This document shows positions 46,544-57,008 of a DNA stretch of 64,000 bases, in pieces. Positions within the stretch are counted from its first letter, which is position 1, and the number at the start of each line of letters is the position of its first letter. The stretch spans positions 6,620,501 to 6,684,500 of the forward strand of contig OX442318.1 of the NCBI GenBank assembly GCA_949358305.1, in the 5' to 3' direction. Below the pieces are notes generated by a model. It was not told the DNA's origin. It ran no database searches and saw nothing but the letters and a program-made list of their open reading frames with translations. The DNA comes from Strigamia acuminata. Its lineage: Eukaryota > Arthropoda > Chilopoda > Geophilomorpha > Linotaeniidae. Made by a program: the position numbers and the translations under genes.

Positions 46544-48236
46544 AATTTAAGTTAAATATTTTAATTTGGTTCGTGGGGTGATGGTAATAAAAGTTGTATA
46601 ATGCATTCCAAACAAGATTTTGTTATTTGCACAAAAATGAAAATTTCGTTATAACGAATACTTAAAAATGGCTTGGTTGGTTGGCCATACTAGTAAATTG
46701 TAGAAAGTGAAGTCAGGAAAAAGACAGATGGCCGCAACAAATCTCCGTAGTCGTCGGATTGTTTTCTTTTCTGCGCATGGGCTAAACAATAATCTGTCAC
46801 GTAATTTCGTCTCGATCAGCACAAGGCGAGGTGAACTGCAAGATTTTGCTATTCGACATGCTGTGTTCGTTTTTCACGTTATCTAATCCGCGTTTGATTT
46901 CCAATAGGTTGATTGGTTTCATAAGCATGGGATTTACATTTCTGCAAATTTCTCAGCAAGTTTGAATTCGTATTTCTAAATGATCCATTTATTTTCTTAC
47001 ATGTGTTCTTTTGATATTGTTTGGCGCCATTTTAGGCTTACTGTAGGCCTAGTTTGAATTGTATTTTCTTCAGTATTTCTTCAGTTGTGTGCCGATTGAG
47101 TATTTATTTGGCAAGAATATTATTTGATGCACCTTTTGGAGCTTTTTGGTGGTTTTTCAAAGTTTGAATTTTTCATTTGAAATTTAATTTGTCTTGTGGG
47201 TTTTCATGATTGGTAATGGCATTTGCCATTTTTCGTGACATCAAGTGTTTAGTTTGGGATTTGATTACTGAAACCTGGTTTTTATTTTCAAAGTAATCAG
47301 TGGCACAGAGAATGGTCAAGGTTCTTGCTCTATTAATTGTAATCAATCTGTTTCAAATGCTCTTGGTTGGACCTCTCTGGGACTGTCGAAAATTTTTCAG
47401 TCACTTTTTTCTGGATGACCCACAGGACTTTGGCCAGCCAAGAGTGGTTCTTTGTCTTTTTATCTTTGTTTCTGAACGTGCACGATCGGATCAGTCGTTC
47501 TAGGTTAATTCTCTTTTTTTATTCTTCTTTAAGAAAAATGCCACGTTTGCTGTTTTATGATGTAAAGCATCAAAATACACTATTGGAAACCCATTGGGTC
47601 ATTTTGACCAGTCTAGCTGTTGTTAAACTAAAATATTTGTAAACCTTTGAGAAGCTTTCAGTTTTTTCAAAATGACTAACAAATGCAAGAATTTTTTTTT
47701 GCTGTTGGGAAACAACATGGTGGACTGGAAAGTTGTTTTCGTTTCTTGTGTGTTCAGTTTGGTTAATATCCAACTTTTTATTGTCTCTTATTGGAATCCT
47801 TTTATCTCTTTCTTTTGACTATTTCCACAATTTCTCCTGACTGTGCTTGTGTTGAGTTGCCATAGAATAGCTAGCATCTGTGGCAACTGCAATGAAGTTA
47901 AATTATTTCTTAATTTCAACTTCTTGGGCTAACCTTCCGATTGTCTTTCTGTTTTTATTTATATTTCTTGTTCAATATTAATTACTTGTTCTATTATTGC
48001 TTTTCTGATACAAAACCCCAATGCTGGACTGGCCAAGTGGGATACCGGGAATATCCCGTAGGTGGCAGGTGAAATTTTTTTTCATACCGTATGGCTCGGT
48101 ATAAATTTGTTCCCGTGGCCCGACTTATCCAGATTTCCCGATACTAAATTTCTTTCTAGTCCAGCACTGGTTGTGACAGGGAAAATATAAACGTAGTTTG
48201 CACGAACAATAAATAATACAAAAATAGAATTTTCTT
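46544..48236. other. Spacer with unique insert and MITE
   Basis: After the lipocalin 3' end and a short pogo-like fragment (about 46640-46690) comes about 1.5 kb of unique, T-rich sequence in which I see no gene. A candidate MITE lies at 48021-48170. From about 48203 the sequence is a copy of the region upstream of the DCAF1 last exon (44173 onward). Confidence 0.5.
48021..48170. mobile_element. Candidate MITE with AGTCCAGCA-type ends
   Basis: About 150 bp are bounded by CAATGCTGGACTGG and CTAGTCCAGCACTGG, which are imperfect inverted repeats of about 13 bp. The interior has further GGGATACCGGGAATATCCCG symmetry. Target duplication was not clear. Confidence 0.5.
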
Positions 48237-48311
48237 TAATTTTCGGTTTTGTTTGTGTTAAATTTAGGCCTTGGTGACGATGCGGAAGATTCCGATAGTG
48301 ACAGTAGTGAC
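48237..48311 (+). pseudogene. DCAF1: Duplicated DCAF1 last exon, left part
   Basis: The segment copies the start of DCAF1 exon 22 (44237 onward) including its acceptor TTAAATTTAG, with a few base changes. It is cut by the Gypsy insertion after GTGAC and resumes at 53109. Without the other 21 exons it cannot make DCAF1. Confidence 0.8.
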
Positions 48312-48479
48312 TATTGTGTATTTATCGTTGATGTAGTTAGTGGTCAAGAAAGCAACATGTCAGCTGAGTTAAACTAAAATGACTGATTTATTCTGATATT
48401 GCAATATAGGTGGCGCTGCTCTTAAAAGCGCCAAAACATAACGATTGGTCAAGATTGACCGATGGAGTAGGACACTCCA
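48312..48479 (-). repeat. 3' LTR of the Gypsy element
   Basis: 168 bp, matching 52941-53108. The sense strand begins TGGAGTGTCC and ends ACACAATA; the end is not the usual CA if the GTGAC duplication is taken as the border. Confidence 0.85.
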
Positions 48480-48638
48480 ACATCCCCTTTAATTGGGAGA
48501 AACACCAATTATAAAATCAAGAAGGGAATAGAACAAATTAAACATTAAACACATGTATATAAAGGCTAATAAAGAACAAAGTATGGAATTTAAACTAACA
48601 CAAAATGAGATCAATTAATTTAAACACAAACACAAACA

Positions 48639-51600
48639 TCAATTCGGTGGGAAACCATAAAAGTCCGTTTGTTTCCTGTTTCGGACTGGTCGAGGGCTAA
48701 GCGCTAAAGGAACTGGAGCACTCGGGCCAGCAATTGCAGGTGGCGATGGCGCACGAACGGGCAGCGGTGGTGCATGTGTTGGAGCAACATTTTGTGGTAC
48801 GATAGCGGGTGGAATGGTGAGCAGCGGATCAGGCACGGGCGCAGGCACAGGTACAGGCGGTGCAGTTGGTTGAGAAGTGATGGAAAAAGGAAGAAGAGAA
48901 CTTCTACAATCTTTCCCCCCATTTTGTGGCAACAAACTCGGATCTGCGCGACGTCGCAACTGGTCAATGTGTCGATTCCACGTCACGTCGAGAGCGACTT
49001 CAATATCGTAAGTAGATGAAGAAGTCTTCTTTTTAACTATACCGGGTATCCACTTAGGAGTGCCACGGTAATCCCGCGCGAACACAAGGTCCCCAACTTC
49101 AAAACGGCGCGGAATGTCAATCTGGTCAACATCGGGCAGAAGTCGCGGATTCAGCAAATGTAGTCGGGTTCGCATTTCACGCTGAAGGAAGGCGACAGCT
49201 GGTGAAACTTTCGTCGTAGCGTGAGGTGTTGAGCGATACGACGCGATGAAACGGGATACGGCATCCGACAAGGAAAAATTCAAGGTTAGAAATTTATCAA
49301 CTTGGGTTTTAAAAGTCTTCACGAAACCCTCAACCGCGCCATTTGTAGCTGGATGGTATGGCGGTGAGAGAGTGTGACGAATTCCATTTATCGCCAAGAA
49401 CTGGCGAAATTCCTGCGAGGTAAACTGTGGTCCGTTGTCGGTGTGAAAATGCAACGGCAAACCGTGATTTTCAAACCAAGACTTGATCACGTCAATAGTG
49501 GCGGCAGCGGTCGTCGTTGACATCTTACGCACTTCGCACCACTTGGTTTTGGCGTCAACCGCCAGCAGGAACATCGAGTTGTGAAACGGACCGGCGAAAT
49601 CGAGATGCACCCGTCCCCACACCTGGTCTGGAACTGGCCAACTGACGGTGTTTGATTTGGGCGGATCGGGCAAGCTTCGCTGGCATACATCGCAACTCTT
49701 AACTGTGCGCTCGATGTCAGCGTCGATTCCAGGCCACCAAACCGTGGCTCGCGCCAACGATTTGGTACGGACAATGCCGTAATGACCCGCATGGAGCTCG
49801 ACCAACACCGAACGACGAACAGCTTTCGGAATCACCAACCTGTCGGAGAGAAATAAAAATTCGTCAAAGGTTGAGAACGAGTCCCGATGTTTGTAAAATT
49901 CAGCGGTGTCCGGCGTGCGTGGTTCCCATCCGGTGCGAACATGTCGCAAAACAGCTTGCAATACTTCGTCGGCTGCATAAGCAGCTTTCAGAGAAGTAGC
50001 AGTCATGGGGAAATCTGAAATGAAAGCAGAATAAATTTTGTTAATGCCGACTTCCAAATCTTCTTTGCTGTCCACACTCGGTTGTGGATTACGAGACAAG
50101 CCATCGGCAATGGCGTTGTCCACAGCAGGCACGTGTTCAATAATGAAATCGTATGCGGATAAAAATACCGCCCAACGATGCAGTCGTGCAGCCACGATCT
50201 GATTACATCCCTTTTTCTCTCCAAATATAGAAACAAGGGGTTTGTGGTCCGTACGCAGGAAGAAACGACGCCCAAACAGGTAGTGGTGGAATTTTCTTAT
50301 GCCATAAATAATGGCGAATCCCTCACGCTCTATCTGTGCGTAGTTCTTCTGCGTGGCCGACAAAAGAGAACTCGCAAAGGCAATTGGCCTGTGAGTACCG
50401 TCTGGATCGAGGTGCGACAAGAACGCTCCCACGCCTACCGGGGAAGCATCGACTGTCAAAAACAATTTTTTAGACTGATCAAAGTGAACCAACGCTGACT
50501 CTGTGGATACAGCAACCTTAACCTTTTTCCAGGTGGACTCGTGCTCCTCTGTCCACTTCCACTCGACATCGTCACGTGTTAAACGATATAACGGTTCGAG
50601 CAGAGTAGACAAATTTGCAACAAAGCGACCGTAGTAATTGATGAGACCAAGGAACGATTTCAAAGAGGTTACATCACTGGGGCGCCTTGCATCTCTAAGT
50701 GGAGCGAGCTTTGAATCTATCGGGGAAATACCTAGTTTGGAAATGTTTAAACCTAAAAACTGGATCGATTGCTGTAAAAAGTGACACTTCCGGCGATTCA
50801 ACGTGAGACCGGCTCCACCGAACGTCGTCAAAAGCACGTCCAAATTTTGCAGGTGAACCGCGTTGGTCGCACCTGTCACGGCGGAGTCATCTATGAATGG
50901 TTGCGCACTATTCACTTTGGCTGTCAACTGGTCCATCGTTTGCTGGAATAGAGCGGGAGCGGATGAAATGCCATAAAACAACCTATTTACTCTGAAAAGG
51001 CCCAAATGCGTATTAATTGTGCAACACATTTTGCTCTCCTCATCTAATTCCAATTGATTGAAAGCTGAATTCATATCCAATACTGAATAAGTTTCCCCTC
51101 CCGACAGTTTGGCGGTCACATCTGCAAATAAAGGCAAAGGATATGAGTTGGGAAAAATAGCTTTGTTAATTGTCCGGTTATAGCAACCAGCCAATTTGAT
51201 AGTGCCATCGGACTTTTTGACATGCATCACGGGCGTAGCCCAACGTGATGATGCAACCGGGGAAATAATACCGAGCGCTTGCAAACGCGCTAACTCAGCC
51301 TCAACCAATGGCTTAACTGCAATGGGGACTGGATAAGCTTTTAGAAAAATCGGCTGTACCGCCGGGTCAACATCTATGTGAACTTTCGCTTTGTTAAAAC
51401 ACCCAATCTCGTCTCGAAAGGTGTGCTCGTGCTTCAACAGCAACGTTTCCAAAGCTTTGGCGGAAGTGGAATCTAAAACCTCGGGTTTGGGAGCAACGGA
51501 ATCGGTCTTGTAAATTTTCGCGCCGACCGCTTCGGCAGTTTTTGAAAGGAGCCCGAACATACACAACCAACCTCTGCCCAACAACGGAACTGGACCATCC

Positions 51601-52736
51601 CGTGCGACACAGAGCGGCAATTGAAAATTTCGATTTTTAAACCTGACTGGAACCTCGATAACTCCCTCCATCTGTATTTGGTCGCCTGAGTACGTGTACA
51701 TGTTGCACGGGATGGTCTGCAATGGAAAATGAGAAAAATGTTTTAAATACAGATCCAAAGCAATAATTGAAGCACCTGCCCCGGTGTCCATCTCCATATC
51801 GAGATTGACACCATCGATACAAATAGTTATCATGACTGGCTTCACACGTGGCAAGTACACGGAATTCACTGCAGTTGCAGGACCAGAGCGGACTTGATAA
51901 AAGTCCATATCGTCGGTAAAGCGAACAACGTGAGTGGAATTCGATTTCGGAATCTGGGAGCGACACACCGGACGAATATGTCCAGTCTTTCCACAGCCAT
52001 GGCACTTGGCGTCTCGAAAACGACACGAATCGCGCGAGTGGTTCGATTTCCCACAAGCCGAGCACCCCGACGCATTTCCTTTACTGGATGGTTGGTGTGG
52101 AGTTGGAAAGGCAACATTTTTCTTCGCGAAACGCTTCCCGCCTCGTCTGTTCGGCTCGTATCGCGGCTTTGACTCGTGGAGTTTATGCACAGGAGTGGCA
52201 GCAGTATTCTGAGCAGCAATAGTCGAAAATTCCTTCGACGACACCTCAGCGGAAGCCGCAAAAGCAACGGCGTCGTCAAAAGTTAAGTCAGTTTTCAGTG
52301 TTAAGGCGTGTTGGACTTGCTCGTTTTGCAAGCCACATAAAAATCGATTCCTCAGCTCGTCCGATTTATTGTCGGCAAAGTCGCAATTTTGGGCGAGATC
52401 TTGGAGAGCCAACGAGTATTCGGTGACAGTCTCACCTGCCTGGCGATCGCGCCGATGAAATCGACGTATTTCGGCCAAAACGAGCGGCTTCGGGCGCGCG
52501 TTCTTCTGCATGAGCGCCACTAATTCGTCGTACTTGAATTCGGCCGGTTTCTTGGGTGCTGTAAGCGACACCAATAACTTCAACGTCGGCATGCCCACGT
52601 ACGCGAGCAGCGTGTGAACCTGCTCCAAATCGTCAACAATTTTGTTGCAGGCGAAAATACTCGCCATACGCAAACAATAAAGTTCCCAATTGTCACTGGA
52701 ATCGTATTCGCGAAGCGTGCCTTTCAACGTCGACAT
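48639..52736 (-). CDS. Gypsy gag-pol polyprotein
   Basis: Single frame of 1365 residues. In order: a gag region (capsid-like helices, with YDELVALMQKNARPKPLVLA); two zinc knuckles (CSACGKSNHSRDSC and CHGCGKTGHIRPVC); an aspartic protease with MDTGAGASI; reverse transcriptase with YSVLDMNSAFNQLEL, YGISSAPALFQQ and a catalytic FIDDSAV box (FIDD in place of the usual YxDD); an RNase H starting at VDASPVGVGAF; integrase with the HHCC zinc site (HYGIVRTKS to CDVCQ), the catalytic D (LDFAGPF), D (FHTDNGPQF) and E (NGAVEGFVKTFK); and a proline-rich tail. Gag and pol are fused without a frameshift, which is seen in some Ty3/Gypsy lineages. No envelope-like ORF. All key residues appear present, so the copy may be active. 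Confidence 0.93.
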   Translation of the reverse strand: MSTLKGTLREYDSSDNWELYCLRMASIFACNKIVDDLEQVHTLLAYVGMPTLKLLVSLTAPKKPAEFKYDELVALMQKNARPKPLVLAEIRRFHRRDRQAGETVTEYSLALQDLAQNCDFADNKSDELRNRFLCGLQNEQVQHALTLKTDLTFDDAVAFAASAEVSSKEFSTIAAQNTAATPVHKLHESKPRYEPNRRGGKRFAKKNVAFPTPHQPSSKGNASGCSACGKSNHSRDSCRFRDAKCHGCGKTGHIRPVCRSQIPKSNSTHVVRFTDDMDFYQVRSGPATAVNSVYLPRVKPVMITICIDGVNLDMEMDTGAGASIIALDLYLKHFSHFPLQTIPCNMYTYSGDQIQMEGVIEVPVRFKNRNFQLPLCVARDGPVPLLGRGWLCMFGLLSKTAEAVGAKIYKTDSVAPKPEVLDSTSAKALETLLLKHEHTFRDEIGCFNKAKVHIDVDPAVQPIFLKAYPVPIAVKPLVEAELARLQALGIISPVASSRWATPVMHVKKSDGTIKLAGCYNRTINKAIFPNSYPLPLFADVTAKLSGGETYSVLDMNSAFNQLELDEESKMCCTINTHLGLFRVNRLFYGISSAPALFQQTMDQLTAKVNSAQPFIDDSAVTGATNAVHLQNLDVLLTTFGGAGLTLNRRKCHFLQQSIQFLGLNISKLGISPIDSKLAPLRDARRPSDVTSLKSFLGLINYYGRFVANLSTLLEPLYRLTRDDVEWKWTEEHESTWKKVKVAVSTESALVHFDQSKKLFLTVDASPVGVGAFLSHLDPDGTHRPIAFASSLLSATQKNYAQIEREGFAIIYGIRKFHHYLFGRRFFLRTDHKPLVSIFGEKKGCNQIVAARLHRWAVFLSAYDFIIEHVPAVDNAIADGLSRNPQPSVDSKEDLEVGINKIYSAFISDFPMTATSLKAAYAADEVLQAVLRHVRTGWEPRTPDTAEFYKHRDSFSTFDEFLFLSDRLVIPKAVRRSVLVELHAGHYGIVRTKSLARATVWWPGIDADIERTVKSCDVCQRSLPDPPKSNTVSWPVPDQVWGRVHLDFAGPFHNSMFLLAVDAKTKWCEVRKMSTTTAAATIDVIKSWFENHGLPLHFHTDNGPQFTSQEFRQFLAINGIRHTLSPPYHPATNGAVEGFVKTFKTQVDKFLTLNFSLSDAVSRFIASYRSTPHATTKVSPAVAFLQREMRTRLHLLNPRLLPDVDQIDIPRRFEVGDLVFARDYRGTPKWIPGIVKKKTSSSTYDIEVALDVTWNRHIDQLRRRADPSLLPQNGGKDCRSSLLPFSITSQPTAPPVPVPAPVPDPLLTIPPAIVPQNVAPTHAPPLPVRAPSPPAIAGPSAPVPLALSPRPVRNRKQTDFYGFPPN

Positions 52737-52940
52737 CTTGATGGCAAGGAGGCGGAATATGGCACAAAAAACGCGAAAATTCGAAGCACAAAACGACTAG
52801 GCCTACTTCGGGGACGGCGTGGTCAGCGACGGTCAAAAACGGCCAAAAAGTTCATCAAACGATCAAAAACTCACAAATAAAGTTGATACGAAGCAGCATC
52901 TGGTTGTGGGTCGTCGATTGCGATCCTTCTCGTCGCCAAT

Positions 52941-53108
52941 TATTGTGTATTTATCGTTGATGTAGTTAGTGGTCAAGAAAGCAACATGTCAGCTGAGTTA
53001 AACTAAAATGACTGATTTATTCTGATATTGCAATATAGGTGGCGCTGCTCTTAAAAGCGCCAAAACATAACGATTGGTCAAGATTGACCGATGGAGTAGG
53101 ACACTCCA
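52941..53108 (-). repeat. 5' LTR of the Gypsy element
   Basis: 168-bp repeat matching the one at 48312-48479. In the sense direction it precedes the primer-binding-site-like TTGGCGACGAG and the gag-pol start at 52736. Confidence 0.85.
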
Positions 53109-53201
53109 GTGACAATAGTGTTGACGTCATCTCTGGAAGTGATGCGGACGATGATGAATATGAGACAGATTCGGAAGAAACAGTGTCGTCGTCAAGTGAT
53201 T
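53109..53201 (+). pseudogene. DCAF1: Duplicated DCAF1 last exon, right part
   Basis: Continues the exon copy after the Gypsy element, through the acidic codons and the same stop and AATAAA as the parent. It carries small differences including an extra AATAGTGTT-like segment. It was followed in the duplication by the same downstream block that leads to a lipocalin gene. Confidence 0.8.
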
Positions 53202-53738
53202 AAAATTGAAATGACAATAAATTTTATTTTGCAAAATTTGTGGTTGTTGTAATGTTATTTTAACGACGAGTTACTTTGACAGGGGTTTAATAAAACGACA
53301 GCGTGGCAAAGCGAATGAATCGATAAATGAAGAAACGGCTCAAATAAATTTGATGAACTTTTACATTGATGAGTGAACAGGTTGATTCGTGTGCATCAAA
53401 TAAAGCCAAATATATGATTCAAATAGTGAATATTTTCTTCACAAAATGATTTCCAAAAGTTTGAAAAGATTCCATATTTAAAATTTAAAATATTTTTATT
53501 TTAAATTTATCCAAGCATAAAGACAACTTTCTATAAATTCAGAAATATTTTAAATTGCTTATTGATACAACTAATTATTGCATTGTCAATTTAATGATAT
53601 AATTAAGAGTTAAAAATTTCGCATCTGTTAGAAGTCGTAAAAATTGGTGAAAAAGTGCGTGATAGACAAAGAAATCATTATTCAACGTCTCGTTACACGC
53701 AGCCAGGTTGCATCCATCTCGTTCAACATAGCTCAGTA

Positions 53739-54649
53739 ATGTCGTTTATTAGATTTGCGTTTTTCGTCTTTTTCTTTTACTTTTGCGCGTTTTCAACGAA
53801 TGGAGAAGAGGAATTCATATTACAACAGCCCGAATATCCAGGTACATGTCCTCAAATTCCAAATCCGCTAGTTTATTGGCCATCCCGATCAATGGTAAAT
53901 AAGCTTATTAATTATCTTCCATATGGAGTAATAGTCGATGTAATAATGTCTTTTCAATTTTAATATTGTAGATCGAAGGCCGATGGTTCATCATACGTTC
54001 TGGCCTTATACTAGAACAAGCAAACACCTTGACCTGTGAAGTTTTTGATTTAAGTTCTGACTCTCAGGGATTTCTTAATATCTCATTGTCAGTTAATGAA
54101 GCGGGGTATATCTTGTTCATTTAAATATTTCTCAACGCTACTATTCGTACCTAACTGAAACTTTCTTTTTCTCAGTAAAATTAAAACTAAACATTTAAAA
54201 CTGATTCCAAAAAACACACCAGATGGAACTATTTACGCATCAGAGTTAGATGCAACTTGTAAGATAAACTTCAGCAACCCAGTTGTAAGCTGAAAATTTC
54301 TGCCGATTAATCCTTGTTTATTTTCAGATAAAGGAGTAATACGCTTTGTGGATAGCGATTTTTTTATTTTCATTTCAGTTGCATGTAAAGGAAAAACGAC
54401 TCACACCCGTAAGAATTCATTCCACGTGTTCAAAATTCGATGTTTCATTGAGTTTAAACATTTTGTTTTTTACGTCTAGGGCGTCTTGTAGTTGGCGTTC
54501 GTAAGTTACCACCTGTTACAAGCATAACACAGAGAATTAATGATTCTATTCAAGACCTAGAAAGTAAGGGATTTAAAACTGATATAACTGAAATATTACA
54601 CTCCGAATGTAATCATCCACCTCCCATATTTCATTTTATGGAAATTTAA
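53739..54649 (+). CDS. Secreted lipocalin, copy B
   Basis: Exons 53739-53894, 53972-54105, 54176-54258, 54328-54408 and 54480-54649 join to 207 residues. Same plan as copy A: signal peptide, PGTCPQIPNPL, IEGRWFIIRSG at the start of exon 2, LTCEVFDLS, GTIYASELDA, YKGVIRFVD, RRLVVGVRK and the C-terminal helix with SIQDLESKGFKTDITEILHS before the last cysteine. Compared with A it has lost one codon in exon 3 and has an extended C-terminus ending FMEI. All splice sites are intact, so it is probably functional. The leader before the ATG is conserved with copies A, C and D. Confidence 0.83.
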
Positions 54650-54774
54650 GTTAAATATTTTAATTTGTTTCGTGGGGTGATGGTAATAAAAGTTGGAAAA
54701 TGCATTCCTCACACGGTTTTGTTATTTGCACAAAAAAGGTCGGATAATGAGATCCATACATCAAAACTCGAATA

Positions 54775-54944
54775 CAGTAGAACCTCGTTACACCGAACGG
54801 CGACATAACGAATACAGTATTTCGTTATAACGAATACTTAAAAATGGTTTGGTTGATTGGCCATAGAACACCATGTTAAAAAAGTTTGATATAATGAACC
54901 AATTTCTCAAGTCCTTCGTGATTCGTTATAACGAGGCTCGACTG
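54775..54944. mobile_element. Complete pogo-like MITE
   Basis: 170 bp beginning CAGTAGAACCTCGTTACACC and ending in the inverted form (ATAACGAGGCTCGACTG), flanked by TA on both sides. The ends match the pogo/Tigger consensus as I remember it. It has no coding capacity. Confidence 0.8.
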
Positions 54945-55453
54945 TACTTTACAATTAGCGGTATATGAAATATTCAACAAGACCAAATATCGAGAGACCT
55001 TTCAAAATGCCGAAAGTTGATCCAATCTGACAGTAATTTGATTATAAAAATTATTTTTTGTTTTTTGATCATTTCTCGAACGTTGTTGTTGTTGTCAATA
55101 GTATAATGCATCAAGTGTCGACTGGTGGAACTGATGCGCTGTTGTTTTATTGAGGGTAGGAATATAATAGTAGTTTCTTCGCTGCTGCGCAGGAACAGTC
55201 TTTCTGAGGATCTGTCTTGAATTGAGTCTCCAAATATGCTTTGTGTGTTATTTCAGCCATTACTGGAGTATTGCAGAGAGTTAGATCACTCGTTTTCATG
55301 AACGGTAACCTAGTAGAATAGCCATTAGGAATTAGTTAGGTGTAATAACTATATTAACCAATTTTAGTGGCAACTAACATGCATTGTTGTTCACTTTGTG
55401 AAACTTGATAATTTGCCAAACAGGGTGTTTTTGGAGTATTTATTCGAATAAAC

Positions 55454-55682
55454 TATACTCTTGTTCGAGTCAAAAAGAGTCCTAAATCATAAATGGAAAT
55501 AACATTTTTTAATAAGAAAAATCAAAATTATATTAACTTAAATGGTCATAGCAATCACAAAAATAAATAAAAATCAAAACTACTTCTCTTACAAGTTAGT
55601 CGTAGTATTCAGTCTGGATTTAGTTGTAATGAAGCTCGACCGATGGGATTTAGGACTCTTTTTGACTCGAACATAGAGTATA
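55454..55682. mobile_element. MITE with 34-bp inverted ends
   Basis: The left end ATACTCTTGTTCGAGTCAAA and following bases are mirrored at the right end (TTTGACTCGAACATAGAGTAT) with two mismatches over 34 bp. About 229 bp long; the ends include TA, which may be the target duplication. No coding capacity. Confidence 0.75.
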
Positions 55683-57008
55683 AAAAGAAGCTAATGTTCA
55701 AGCAAATGTAAGATTTGTAAATGTGTGACGGGAATAAATGAGCATGAATAATTATACAATAATATTAGAATACAAGTATATTCAAGAGGTAACTGTAGAG
55801 CTGCACTGCAAGGGCTTGTGTCACTCAAGAGATAAGGAGGTCGCTGGGAATGTGAACAATAATAGCCTTAGGGCTTAATCTAGAAATAACAAGTGAATAA
55901 CATACAATAAAAGATAACCTGACTTCGTAACAACAAGCGACAATGGAATTGGTAGATTGATGTGATTCAATACATGTGAGCCTAAACACAAGTGTGTAAA
56001 ATATAAAGTGAGTCTAATTTATTTATAACATTCTAATTTAAACCATAGCCAATATATATACATAACATAATATAGACAATTATTCACAGAACACTGTGTT
56101 AAAGGGGGGAATTAAAATGGCGGCTCAATCATGGTTATGATTGCAATTCGGTTCGTGGCATAAATAAGATGTCGCCACAACAATGTGTTGACTTTGAAAA
56201 AAGTCAACACGGCTAAAATTAATTGTTTAATTAATAGAAGGGATAAAATAAGAGTGCAAACTCTTATTTAATCTGTTTTTGGGTTGTAGACCCAGAAAAT
56301 GTCAAAGAGAATGGAAAATGTCATTGAACATTCTTAGTCAAACGGTAGAGCAATGCTATTGGACATGGAAGACCAACATTGATTGTATTTCCAATTAGAG
56401 ACCAAGAATCTGGCTAACATATGCAAGTGGGTTGAGCGGACAGCTCTAGGCCGGTAAATGTGTACACGCGATATTCTTATGCGCGACGTTGCGATTATGC
56501 ATACGGTTTGCATGTATGTATGTACGACTGCTTTTCATAAGTTTGGAAAGGTTACAAAAATTATTGTGTTATGAACTTCACTAGTTCAAAAGTTATGGTT
56601 AAATAAATTTGATGAACTTTTACATTGATGAGTGAACAGGTTGATTCGTATGCATCAAATAAAGCCAAATATATGATTCAAATAGTGAATATTTTCTTCA
56701 CAAAATGATCTTGCAAAAGTTTGCAAAAGTTTGGAAAGATTTCATATTTTAAATTGAAAATATTTTTATTTTAAATTTATCCAAGCATAATAACAACTTT
56801 CTATAAATTCAGAAATGTATTAAATTGTTTATTGATACAACTAATTATTGCATTGTCAATTTAATGATATAATTAAGAGTTTAAAAATTCGCATCTGTTA
56901 GAAGTCGTAAAAATTGGTGAAAAAGTGCGTGATAGACGAAGAAATCATTATTCTATGACTCGTTACACGCAGCCAGGTTGCATCCATCTCGTTCAACATA
57001 ACTCAGTA

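Larger units (their letters stand above)
48312..53108 (-). mobile_element. Ty3/Gypsy LTR retrotransposon, intact-looking
   Basis: 4797-bp element with 168-bp LTRs (48312-48479 and 52941-53108) that look identical, and a 5-bp target duplication GTGAC (48307-48311 and 53109-53113). On the minus sense strand the 5' LTR is followed by TTGGCGACGAGAAGG, a primer-binding-site-like sequence beginning one base inside, and the 3' LTR is preceded by the purine-rich tract AAAGGGGATG. One uninterrupted gag-pol frame lies between. Equal LTRs, perfect duplication and an open frame indicate recent insertion. It split a duplicated copy of the last DCAF1 exon. Confidence 0.93.
54650..57008. other. Spacer between lipocalin copies B and C
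   Basis: Carries a complete pogo-like MITE (54775-54944), another MITE (55455-55681), about 1 kb of unique sequence without a recognisable gene (about 55690-56580) and then the duplicated block (56605-56710) and leader that precede each lipocalin. Confidence 0.55.

Noticed and set aside
47300-47503. Hydrophobic 67-codon ORF (MAQRMVKVLALLIVINLFQM)
   Set aside because: Looks like a signal peptide, but nothing after it resembles a protein, there is no clear splice continuation and no paralogue in the window.
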